Assembly (NCBI RefSeq): GCF_042661025.1
Contig: NZ_JBHSWH010000001.1
Location: 2,108,001-2,172,000 of the forward strand
Reading direction: 5' to 3'
Length of the DNA: 64,000 nucleotides
Source: Flexivirga alba
Lineage (GTDB): Bacteria > Actinomycetota > Actinomycetes > Actinomycetales > Dermatophilaceae
The notes under the pieces were generated by a model. That model searched no databases. It saw only the letters and a list, made by a program, of their open reading frames with translations, and was not told where the DNA came from. Positions 52,722 to 60,669 of the stretch are shown here, in pieces. Position 1 is the stretch's first letter, and each line of letters starts with the position of its first letter. The position numbers were made by a program, and so were the translations under genes.

Positions 52722-54301
52722 GCGCCGACCTGGCTCACGTCTTGCGGGTGGATCCCGGTCAGGCCGATCGACGTGAGGAGCACATCGACATCGATCTTCC
52801 CGGAAGGCTTCAACGGTAATCGGCTGGCGCCGTGGAAGACGTCCGGGACCATCGACTGCGGGATGCGATCGCAGGCGCGGTTTCGCACGTTCGCGATGGT
52901 GGTCGCGGGATCGGTGACGACGAAGGCAGCGATGCACGTCGTGGCCCCCTCTCCCTGGTATGCCGCGCAAACGGCGTCTGACACGTCATCGAGCCCTCTG
53001 AGCGTCTCGGCCAGCTCGACGAGCGAGATGCGCACAGAATTGCGCTTGACGTAGCCACCCATTCGGGCGATGAACCGGTAACAGCCCGCGTCGTCCCGCA
53101 CGGCAAGGTCGTCCGTCAGGAAGACTCGGTCGCCAGGAACGACGTCGTCACGTAACACCTCCGCAGTGAGGCCCGGCGCATGCCAATACCCCGACATCAG
53201 CTGAGACCCGCCTATGCACAGCCGGCCCGGCCGGCCGGACTCCTCGACGACATCGCCGTGCTCGTCAAGGAGGTAGAACCGGACCCCGCGGTGGGGGACG
53301 CCGATCGGCACGAACTCTCCGGACTGCAGCGAGTTCTGGGCGATTTCGAAATGGGTAACCGCGATCGTCGTCTCGGTCGGGCCGTACTGATTGAAGACGC
53401 GCAACTGCGGGACCGCCGCGAGCAGCTCGCGGACGTCGCTGGCCGAGCACGCCTCACCTCCGAGAGAGATCACCCGCAGTGTCGTGGTGGCGAGCCGATC
53501 GAGATCGGAACTGCCCAGCAGCAGCCGAAGATAGCTTGGGGAGAAGGTGCTCGATGTCACGCCCTCGCGCTCGACAGTGCGGACGAACACACGAGGGAAC
53601 AGCAGTGAGTCCCGAAGTGGGATCACCACGGACCCACCTGCATACAGCGGGGGAAACAACCCGCCGTACGACCCATCGAAGTGGAATGCCGAAACGCACA
53701 TGCCACGGCTGGTGGCATCCAGCCCGAGCGCCTCGACCGCAGAAGCGACCCCGTGGGCGAAGGCAGAACGAGGGATCATCACACCTTTCGGGGCTCCAGT
53801 GGTGCCGGAGGTGTAGATGGCGTAGGCGCTCAGCGACGCATCCGTCAGTGGATCCGGTGCCCGGCTCGTGGAACCACCCATCGCATCCACCAGCGTCACG
53901 TGACCTGGGAGTGCCTCTGGTTGATCCTGCGATGCCGTGAGCACGAGGCGCGGTTCGCAGTCGGCGAGGATGGACAGCCGGCGCTCGGGCGGGTCGTCAA
54001 TGTCCACTGGGACCCACGTGGCGCCCAGCCACATGCAGGCCAGCGCCCCGACAACAAAATCCACCGAGTTCGCGAGGACGAGCACCACTCGATCGCCGGC
54101 GCCCACCTCGCGACTGGACAGGCCGGCTGCCAAACGCGCTGTCTCATCAGCGAGTTCGCCGAAGGTGAGCCGACGACGACCGTCCGAGACTGCCGGTGCC
54201 TCAGGGCGTTGCCACGCATGTCGCAACACACGAGAAAGCACGTCCTCAACGCCGTCGCCGGCCTCGTTGCGTGGCGCACCGTCACCCCAACTGGTGTCCA
54301 T
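52718..54301 (-). CDS. Stand-alone amino-acid adenylation domain (NRPS A-domain type)
   Basis: A 527-residue adenylation enzyme: A1-A3 with AYAIYTSGTTGAPKGVMIPR, A4-A5 with VFNQYGPTETTIAVTH, A7-A8 with LTDDLAVRDDAGCYRFIARM then GYVKRNSVRISLVELAE, and the A10 lysine in PLKPSGKIDVDVLL. No carrier or condensation domain is attached, so it must load a separate carrier, most simply the ACP at 45655. GGAGG site before the ATG at 54301. First gene of the cassette operon (A domain, MetA, MetY, FAD), all coupled or closely spaced. The pocket code was not decoded. Confidence 0.87.
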   Translation of the reverse strand: MDTSWGDGAPRNEAGDGVEDVLSRVLRHAWQRPEAPAVSDGRRRLTFGELADETARLAAGLSSREVGAGDRVVLVLANSVDFVVGALACMWLGATWVPVDIDDPPERRLSILADCEPRLVLTASQDQPEALPGHVTLVDAMGGSTSRAPDPLTDASLSAYAIYTSGTTGAPKGVMIPRSAFAHGVASAVEALGLDATSRGMCVSAFHFDGSYGGLFPPLYAGGSVVIPLRDSLLFPRVFVRTVEREGVTSSTFSPSYLRLLLGSSDLDRLATTTLRVISLGGEACSASDVRELLAAVPQLRVFNQYGPTETTIAVTHFEIAQNSLQSGEFVPIGVPHRGVRFYLLDEHGDVVEESGRPGRLCIGGSQLMSGYWHAPGLTAEVLRDDVVPGDRVFLTDDLAVRDDAGCYRFIARMGGYVKRNSVRISLVELAETLRGLDDVSDAVCAAYQGEGATTCIAAFVVTDPATTIANVRNRACDRIPQSMVPDVFHGASRLPLKPSGKIDVDVLLTSIGLTGIHPQDVSQVGA

Positions 54302-54446
54302 CAGTCCCCGCCTCCAAGCTGACCGCATCGCACGTGCACCTCGGCGGCGATCTGCCCACTCAAGGTAGAAGGGAGATTAGGGTTCGAGTCAGCAGGTGGC
54401 CCGGATTATTGACCCGCGCGATGGTGAGTGCAATTAGCCGCCGTCC

Positions 54447-54521
54447 GACGGATCGTCTCGTGCACAACCATCCGAACAGCGCTCGGTCTGCCGGTCCGAA
54501 CCAGGTGGATGTGTCGATCAC
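54447..54521 (-). pseudogene. Remnant of the 5' end of the hydrolase gene (right border copy)
   Basis: From a GTG at 54521 the codons read IDTSTWFGPADRALFGWLCT, matching the start of the intact hydrolase (IDTPTWFGPADRALFGWFCT at 45520). After about 20 codons the match ends and an unrelated tail runs to a stop at 54360. The start overlaps the GH2 stop, exactly as in the intact copy. Confidence 0.85.
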
Positions 54522-56974
54522 ATCGCCACCGCGATCCGGGCCGCGTGCGCGGCGTTCAGTGCGGTGACGTCTCCGCGGGGCGGCCCGGGCAGCGCGTCCG
54601 GACGCCGGCGCAGTGCCACCGAGCGGACGACGCCGGGCAGCAGATGGAACCAGCTGTCCTCCGGCTGCCAGCCGTCGACACACACCTGCACCCACTGCGC
54701 GAAGCGTGCGGTCGAAACGTCCAGGACCCATTCTTCGGGGGCTCCCTGACGCGCGGTCGCCTCCAGCCCCAGGTAAGCGTCGATCGGCCGAAGGCGTTCA
54801 CCGGCAAGGAAACTCGCCTGCGACACCTCCGAGCCGTCCGGCGCGACGAGCGTCACGGCGACGACGTCGTATGACGGCGGGCCGAAGCGGTGCACGTAGC
54901 TGATGTCCCGGAAGCTGCCCAGTGTGGTCGCCAGATCCACGGTCGTCCCGGGCGCGGGTGCGTGCACCGGCACCGTCACCGAGTCGGTGATCTGCTCGCT
55001 CTCGCGCACCAGGTCGATGCGCAACTGTCCGTCCCACGGCTGCGGTCCGTCGTTCGCCACGTGTATGCCGAGGCCGTTGACGCCTTCGTCGGTGATCATC
55101 ACCGCGACCGGTTGCATCAGTCGTCGCATGACGTACCACGGCGCCTTCGGTCGTCCGTGCCCGTCGACGATGCCGATGCCACCACCGAAGCCGACGTCGT
55201 GTCCCTCGAAGACGATCGCGCCGGCGCAGGGTGAGCCGGGACGGCGCCATTCGGATAGCACGTCGTCGAAGACGGTCGCGACCGTCGCCCGCCCGATCGC
55301 TGCTGCCCGCTCGCCGTCGGTCCGTCGGATCTCGATCGGGTCCAGTCCGAAGAGGTGCCGGGTGTACCACGCGCGGATGTCCTCCATGTCCCATGACGAC
55401 TGGGCACCCCTGTGGATCAACGCTTTCCACGCACGGTGGTGCCCGATGCGATGCTGCGCCACGACCCCGTCGATGCTGTCCTCGACCTCGGCCGGGCACG
55501 CCATACACAGGCATTCGGACGCGAAGCGTACGCCGGCGCGCCGCGCATCCGTCGTCGGTCGCAGGTAGGCGCCGACGCCGTAGTAGTGGGACGGGCCCGA
55601 GCTGACCATGCTCGGCAGGGGGCTCTCGCTCGGCGAACTGCGCACGTATGGCGTACCCGGCGCGAACTCGTCGACCAGGTGTGGGATGAGCTCGGCGGCG
55701 ACTGCGGCGACCCATTTGTCCGGTGGCAGACCCAGGTAGGCGGCCCGTTCCTCGGCGTTGCTGCTTCCGCACACGACGGCCAGGCTGGGTCGCCCCTCGA
55801 AGGCCCGCAGCACTTGCTCCACTTCAGTGCGCAGTTCGGTGCTGAATTCCGCGTCGTCGGGTGCATCGAAGAACGCGAGCATGCAGTCCTGCCAAATCAA
55901 CAGGCCGAGTTCGTCGCACAGGTCGAGGAAGTCATCGCTCGGATAGACCCCGGTGCCACGGATCCGGACGATGTTGTGTGCGCCGTCGCGCAGGGTCTCC
56001 AGGTGCTGACGCAGCGGCCCGTCCTGGAGCGATATCGGGTCTGTGGGCGACCAGCACACGCCGCGCGCGAAGATCGGAATGTCGTTGACCAGCAAGGTGA
56101 ATGCGCCGTCGGTGCGATCGACGGAGATGGTGCGGAACCCCACCCGGGCCACTGTCAGTTGCAGGTCCCCGGCCTCGACGGTGACGTCGTACAGCGGCTG
56201 CCGACCGTGGGTGTGCGGCCACCAGCGTTCGACCCGCGGGAGGTGAACCCGTGCGCGCAAGGTGACAACGCCCCGCTGTCTGGTGACTTGACACGGCGCG
56301 GTGATGTCGCCGACCCGGATCTCGATGGGGACGGCGTGTGAGAAGCCGGTGAGTTCGGCGGTCACCTCGACCGTTCCCGACCCGTCCACCGCGCAGTCGG
56401 CGCGCAGCCGAGTCGTCCGGACGTCCACGGCGTCGGAGCGGCGAAGGGTCAGCGGCCGCCACGGCCCGACGGGAGCGGGAGTCGGCACCCCACCCACCTG
56501 CCGGCCGAGCAGTGAGGTGCGGATCCAGCGCAGGTTCTGGTGCTCCAGGTCGGGGCTCTCCCAGCGCGGCCGCGGATGACGCCGGTCAAGGATGGGTTGC
56601 AGCGAGCGGCAGTGCACCAGCAGCGTGTGCGGACCCTTGCCGAGGTTCAACACGATCCGGTGACCGACGAACATGTTGCAGGTGTCGATGACCGCCTCTT
56701 CGTCCACCAGCAGCTCTGCGTAGGTCGCCACTCCACCGGACGTCAGGGTGTGCCGCCCTGCCTTCTGCACCTTGAATTCACAACGCCACCACCAGTCTTC
56801 GCCGTCGTAGTTGCGCATCAGGGCCCCAGGGTCCCCGGCAAGCTGCAGTGCCTGCACGGCGGTTCCGGGCACCGGCGCGGGAATCCATCCCGTCTCCGGG
56901 GCGGCGGCCGACCCCACATCCGCAGGGGCGCACTCCCAACAGGCGCCGGTGAGCAGATCGGTCCCCGCGTTCAC
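54518..56974 (-). CDS. Glycoside hydrolase family 2 (beta-mannosidase-like)
   Basis: An 818-residue protein with the GH2 order: N-terminal sugar-binding jelly roll (about residues 1-165, DWWWRCEFKV), immunoglobulin-like domain (about 190-275), TIM barrel (about 280-600) and C-terminal domains. The barrel has FARGVCWSPTDPI, then HNIVRIRGTGVYPSDDFLDL and LGLLIWQDCMLAFF. The acid/base Glu is in VVCGSSNAEERAAYLG, a variant of the usual NNE, and the nucleophile Glu is probably in RFASECLCM. No signal peptide was seen, so it may act on cytoplasmic intermediates or trim the polymer. GTG start overlapping a short upstream frame. The hydrolase remnant follows. Confidence 0.82.
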   Translation of the reverse strand: MNAGTDLLTGACWECAPADVGSAAAPETGWIPAPVPGTAVQALQLAGDPGALMRNYDGEDWWWRCEFKVQKAGRHTLTSGGVATYAELLVDEEAVIDTCNMFVGHRIVLNLGKGPHTLLVHCRSLQPILDRRHPRPRWESPDLEHQNLRWIRTSLLGRQVGGVPTPAPVGPWRPLTLRRSDAVDVRTTRLRADCAVDGSGTVEVTAELTGFSHAVPIEIRVGDITAPCQVTRQRGVVTLRARVHLPRVERWWPHTHGRQPLYDVTVEAGDLQLTVARVGFRTISVDRTDGAFTLLVNDIPIFARGVCWSPTDPISLQDGPLRQHLETLRDGAHNIVRIRGTGVYPSDDFLDLCDELGLLIWQDCMLAFFDAPDDAEFSTELRTEVEQVLRAFEGRPSLAVVCGSSNAEERAAYLGLPPDKWVAAVAAELIPHLVDEFAPGTPYVRSSPSESPLPSMVSSGPSHYYGVGAYLRPTTDARRAGVRFASECLCMACPAEVEDSIDGVVAQHRIGHHRAWKALIHRGAQSSWDMEDIRAWYTRHLFGLDPIEIRRTDGERAAAIGRATVATVFDDVLSEWRRPGSPCAGAIVFEGHDVGFGGGIGIVDGHGRPKAPWYVMRRLMQPVAVMITDEGVNGLGIHVANDGPQPWDGQLRIDLVRESEQITDSVTVPVHAPAPGTTVDLATTLGSFRDISYVHRFGPPSYDVVAVTLVAPDGSEVSQASFLAGERLRPIDAYLGLEATARQGAPEEWVLDVSTARFAQWVQVCVDGWQPEDSWFHLLPGVVRSVALRRRPDALPGPPRGDVTALNAAHAARIAVAM

Positions 56975-57092
56975 GACCCGACCAATGCGGCAGTGAAGGG
57001 CCTATCGGCCATTTCGGCGAGCAGCGTCATGACCACCGGAACGGCGGCGCCGTGCCGTAAGCCGTCAGGACAGACTTGATGCGCGCTTCCAT
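56971..57092 (-). pseudogene. Degenerate acyl carrier protein remnant
   Basis: The ATG at 57092, with GGGGAGGA before it, starts MEARIKSVLTAYGTAPPF, matching the N-terminus of the ACP at 45906 (MEEQIRAVLEAYGRLPKP). The frame stops after 21 codons. A second frame reads VVMTLLAEMADRPFTAALVG to a stop overlapping the GH2 GTG. The carrier serine motif is missing. It sits between acpS and GH2, so the intact ACP (45655) is probably the surviving duplicate. Confidence 0.6.
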
Positions 57093-57111
57093 TGCTGTGT
57101 CCTCCCCAGAG

Positions 57112-57588
57112 TCATGACTCGTCCTCCGGCTGTCGAAAGCCGATGGCAACTGCAGTTGCCATGGCGATGTCGTTGTCGTGCGACATGGAGATCTCGAAGT
57201 TGAGCAGGTGGTTCTCCTCCGCGAGCGTCTTGGCGCCACGAACGAGGTTCACACCAACCCAGCCGCCGGGCATCCGGACCAGCTCGATGTCGCGCCACTC
57301 CGGGATGATGTTGAGGGGGCGTAGTGCTTTCAGCACAGCCTCCTTCGCGCAGAACCGTGCCGTCAGGCCCGGAGCGAGCTCATGCGGCTCGGCGTCATAC
57401 CCGCCACACGTCTCGACCTCCTGTGGGCTGAACACCCGATCGAGATAGCGTCGTCCGTGGCGCTGGATGGAGTCGGCGACGGCCGACACGGTCTGCACGT
57501 CGATGCCGACCCGAAGCACGAACGGACTGTCCGCGAGCGACAGGTTGTGGCGACTGGGCGTCGGGAAGATGTCGGCAGTCTTGGTCAT
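57112..57588 (-). CDS. Holo-ACP synthase (AcpS-type phosphopantetheinyl transferase)
   Basis: A 158-residue protein with the AcpS motifs RVGIDVQTVSAVADSI (Asp metal ligand), RVFSPQEVE, TARFCAKEAVLKAL (W/F-x-x-KEA signature) and EISMSHDNDIAMATAV. It transfers phosphopantetheine from CoA to ACP serine. An AcpS within a polysaccharide locus implies that the two local ACPs have a dedicated activator. Length (about 120-130 is usual) is extended by an N-terminal tail. The ATG at 57588 shares a base with the sugar-transferase stop. Confidence 0.9.
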   Translation of the reverse strand: MTKTADIFPTPSRHNLSLADSPFVLRVGIDVQTVSAVADSIQRHGRRYLDRVFSPQEVETCGGYDAEPHELAPGLTARFCAKEAVLKALRPLNIIPEWRDIELVRMPGGWVGVNLVRGAKTLAEENHLLNFEISMSHDNDIAMATAVAIGFRQPEDES

Positions 57589-59205
57589 CAGTAGGCGCCT
57601 TCCGGCTTGGTCACCGCGCGTACGGTCCGCCACAAGATCTGCAGATCCAGCAGAATCGACCAGTTGTCGACGTAGCTGAGGTCCAACCGGACCGAGTCCT
57701 CCCAGGACAGGTCACTGCGACCGCTCACCTGCCACAGGCCGGTCAGCCCGGGCTTGACATGCAGGCGACGGATCACGTCGGTCTCGTATCCATCGACCTC
57801 GCTCTGCAGCGGCGGACGAGGGCCAACCAGCGACATCTCGCCGCGGACGACATTGACCAGTTGTGGCAATTCGTCCAGCGAGAACCTGCGAAGGACTCGG
57901 CCGACCCGGGTGATCCTGGGGTCCAGGTGGCTCTTGAAGAGCCGACCGTTGCCGTCGTCCTGCGTGGCCCGCACGCTGTCGAGCAGGCTCTCCGCGTGGG
58001 GGACCATCGAGCGGAACTTCAGCATCTCGAATGGCTCGCCTCGCACGCCGATCCGCTGCTGTCGAAACAGCACCTTGCCGGGGAGTCAAGACGGACCAGC
58101 GCCGCGATCACCAGCATGATGGGCAGAGCAACAATCAGGAGAAGCGTGGCCCCGATCCGGTCGAAGACCGACTTGTACTTCGCGCGAAGGCCGTGGATTC
58201 CGGGTCTTTCCATTTGGAGCAGGGGAGGCCGGCCGCCGGACGGATCGACAGCCTCGGGCCGACGACGTCAAGCAGGCCCGGGGACACCATGAGGTCGACG
58301 TCTTCGTCCTCGAGGAGCCAGGACAACCGTCGAACTGCGCTCGGTGCAAGGCCCGAAGGTGAGGTCAGGATGACAACGTCAGGACGAGTCAGCGTGATCT
58401 GCTCCATGACGTGCTCAACCGGGTCGGACAGTAGGTGGCGCGGAAGCCTGCAGGACGCCGAGGCAGCGAGGCCATGTCCCGGGTCACGCTCCAACTCGGC
58501 GAGGAGATGGTTGACGGCGTCGTCATGTCCGACAACCAGGGTCCGGCTGCTTGCATGGCCGTCGGCTCTCCGCCGGTAGATGCGCCGTCGTTGCTCGTGC
58601 CGCAGCAGCAACGAGACCGTCGGTAGCACAGTGAAGAAGAAAAGCACGGCATACCGGGACAACAACGGACGTCCGCTGTATGTCGCATAGGACAACAGTC
58701 CAGTGATGGCGAGCAAGCGGACCGCAGCTGAGACGATGGCGCGGAACTCCCCGGTGCCGGTTGCGAGATGCTTGCGATCGTAGCCGCGCCCCAGGGCGAT
58801 CATCACGGGCCACAGGAGCGGGGCGGTGATCGTGGTCCCGAGGTAAAAGAGAGCCACCGGCCGGTTCCACTCTGGTGTGATTCCGGCGATCCTCGTCGCG
58901 ACGATGGCGACGCACAAGGCGGTGAGCGCGTCGGTCAACACGGCTCGCTTCCGGTATGCGATTGCCCAGCCGGGCGAGCCGGTGGCTGTGAATTGCTCGC
59001 CCATCGCGACCGGAACGGCAACCGACGCTGCCTCGCCAGCGACCTGCGGCGCGGTACCCACCGGCCCGATGCTCGTGAGATCGACACCGTGCAGCTGTAT
59101 ACGTCCCAGCGGCTCGTGGGCGACCGTGAACTCCGCTCTTGACGACACCCCTCGCTCCTTCCCCACGGCGCCGCCACTGGAGGCGTGGCGCACGACTTCG
59201 GACAT
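57588..59205 (-). CDS. Undecaprenyl-phosphate sugar-1-phosphate transferase (two frameshifts)
   Basis: Three frames assemble into one PglC/WbaP-type protein of about 539 residues. The first (59205 to about 58225) has helices (TDALTALCVAIVATRI, PVMIALGRGYDRKHL) and a nucleotide-binding middle. The second has MERPGIHGLRAKYKSVFDRI and a helix LLLIVALPIMLVIAALV. The third has LFRQQRIGVRGEPFEMLKFR, MSLVGPRPPLQSEVDGYE and KPGLTGLWQVSGRSDLSW. Restoring one base at each GGGG run (58222-58225 and 58080-58083) joins them. It starts repeat-unit synthesis on undecaprenyl phosphate. First gene of the minus-strand operon with acpS and GH2. Confidence 0.88.
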
Positions 59206-59646
59206 TAGGGACGGGGTGGAGATTGCGCCGACGTATTGCGCAACAGCTGAGGGCACTGCAAAAAGTCGTAGAGACGACGGGTCGAGTGGAGGCTGGGACG
59301 CTCGTCGCGTGCCGCGCGGCCGTCCGTCGCCGGCGTCTTGCGTCGGCTGCGGAGCATCGCAAGAAGGCGACAGGCGTTGCAATCAGCGGGAACATGAGTT
59401 CTGTAAAGGCGAAGCAAACCACAAAAATAGTAAATTTTGCGTAAAGGCTTGTTCTAGAAACCTTAAACGAGTACGTTGCGTAAACGTTACCTGTAGAAGT
59501 CCAGATGTCAGGTCGGGCAGCGCTCCGACCCGTAGATGACCGCGACGCACCCCAGGTTGTAGCGCGTCGCAGTTTGCTTGTCCGCCCCCTCCGCTTTGGG
59601 CCTGCGGCGTTACTCGTTTCGTCAGCACAGCCGCCAGGGGTAGTAG
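59206..59646. promoter_or_regulatory. AT-rich divergent promoter region with direct repeats
   Basis: This 441-base gap separates the sugar transferase (minus) from the ATP-grasp-like gene (plus). Its centre (about 59395-59500) is strikingly AT-rich. It has the direct repeats TTGCGTAAA (59437, 59476; 39 apart) and GTAAAGGC (59403, 59441; 38 apart). Repeats nearly four helical turns apart suggest cooperative regulator sites for one or both operons. No gene is apparent. Confidence 0.5.
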
Positions 59647-60669
59647 ATGTCATCCATAGTTCAGCAGAGTCGGTCGTTCGCGGAGCTCGACAAGGCGCAG
59701 GGCGCGAGGGTGCGTCGCTCCGTCCTTGTCACGGGGGCTGCGGGCGTAGCCGGCAAGTCATTAGCGCAGCAGCTGATTGCGCGTGGGTTTCAAGTGCATT
59801 GCTTCGACACCCGCCCGATGGACATTCCGTCGGCTACGTGTCATGTGGCGGACGGTATGCCGGGCTTGATGCCCGCGCTTGCCCGGTTGATCCGCACCGA
59901 GCACATCGACCTCGTCATACCGGCCAATTCCGTTGACCTGTCGGCGATCTCATCCGGCCGCATGGCGTTCGGCAATCGCGTCGACGTTGTGGTGGCGGGG
60001 CCGGGACCGACGGCCACCGCGCAGGACCGGCTGATGACCGCCTGGGCCCTCTGGTCACACGGCATCGGGGTGCCGGACTTCGGAGTCCCGAGTGACTTCG
60101 CCCACCCCACGAAGTCTGAGTCGATCGTGAGCGGTGCGCTGATGTTGCGTTCCCGCTGGGTCGACGGCGACCAGCCAACCGTGCTGGTGGACCACCCCTC
60201 CGAGGTCGACTGGGCTTCGGTCGGTGACGATCTGCTGGTGCAGGAGTTCGTGCCTGGCACGACATACAAGGCCGTCGTCTATCGACCGCTGGACGGCAAG
60301 GGCCGGCTGACGATCGTGCTCGAGGAAGCGATTCTCGACGGCGGCGAGATCGGCGCAAAGTACACCATCGCCCAGCACACAATGCCGGAGGTCGAACGCG
60401 TCGCCCAAGCCGCGGTGCGGGCACTCGGCTTGACCGGGCCGGCCGAGGTGTCGTTGCGTAGCAGAGAGGGCGGCGAGCCCCTCGTGCTCGATGTGCGCGC
60501 CGGGTTCGGTCCGCACAGCTCGCTGGCTCCCGAGCTCCTGGAAGCGGTGCTACGCGATCATCCATCTCGCGAGACTGCGCCGCGGGTTCGAGATCGGATC
60601 AACGGCGCTCCTGTCGGCGGCTTCAGCGCGCGCGACGGGCGCGTCTTCGCGAGTGGAGCACGGCGATGA
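59647..60669 (+). CDS. Rossmann/ATP-grasp-like protein
   Basis: A 340-residue protein. The N-terminal dinucleotide-like fold has RRSVLVTGAAGVAGKSLAQQ and later LIRTEHIDLVIPANSVDLSA (about residues 20-110). The C-terminal half resembles an ATP-grasp fold, with DDLLVQEFVPGTTYKAVVYR and EVSLRSREGGEPLVLDVRAG. The layout recalls carbamoyl-phosphate-synthase-like ligases (PylC/CarB type). Its reaction is unknown. It overlaps the next gene by ATGA. Confidence 0.6.
   Translation: MSSIVQQSRSFAELDKAQGARVRRSVLVTGAAGVAGKSLAQQLIARGFQVHCFDTRPMDIPSATCHVADGMPGLMPALARLIRTEHIDLVIPANSVDLSAISSGRMAFGNRVDVVVAGPGPTATAQDRLMTAWALWSHGIGVPDFGVPSDFAHPTKSESIVSGALMLRSRWVDGDQPTVLVDHPSEVDWASVGDDLLVQEFVPGTTYKAVVYRPLDGKGRLTIVLEEAILDGGEIGAKYTIAQHTMPEVERVAQAAVRALGLTGPAEVSLRSREGGEPLVLDVRAGFGPHSSLAPELLEAVLRDHPSRETAPRVRDRINGAPVGGFSARDGRVFASGARR

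Noticed and set aside
52311..52970. Separate small proteins instead of one MetA-like enzyme
   Set aside because: The two frames abut at LSWG / VTHTSS and together give the full MetA fold with its catalytic Cys. One missing base explains the split.
14525..59205. Programmed frameshifting as an explanation for the split genes
   Set aside because: The sites have no shared slippery-heptamer or stimulatory structure, the protein families do not use frameshifting, and all lesions are simple missing bases in or beside G/C runs.
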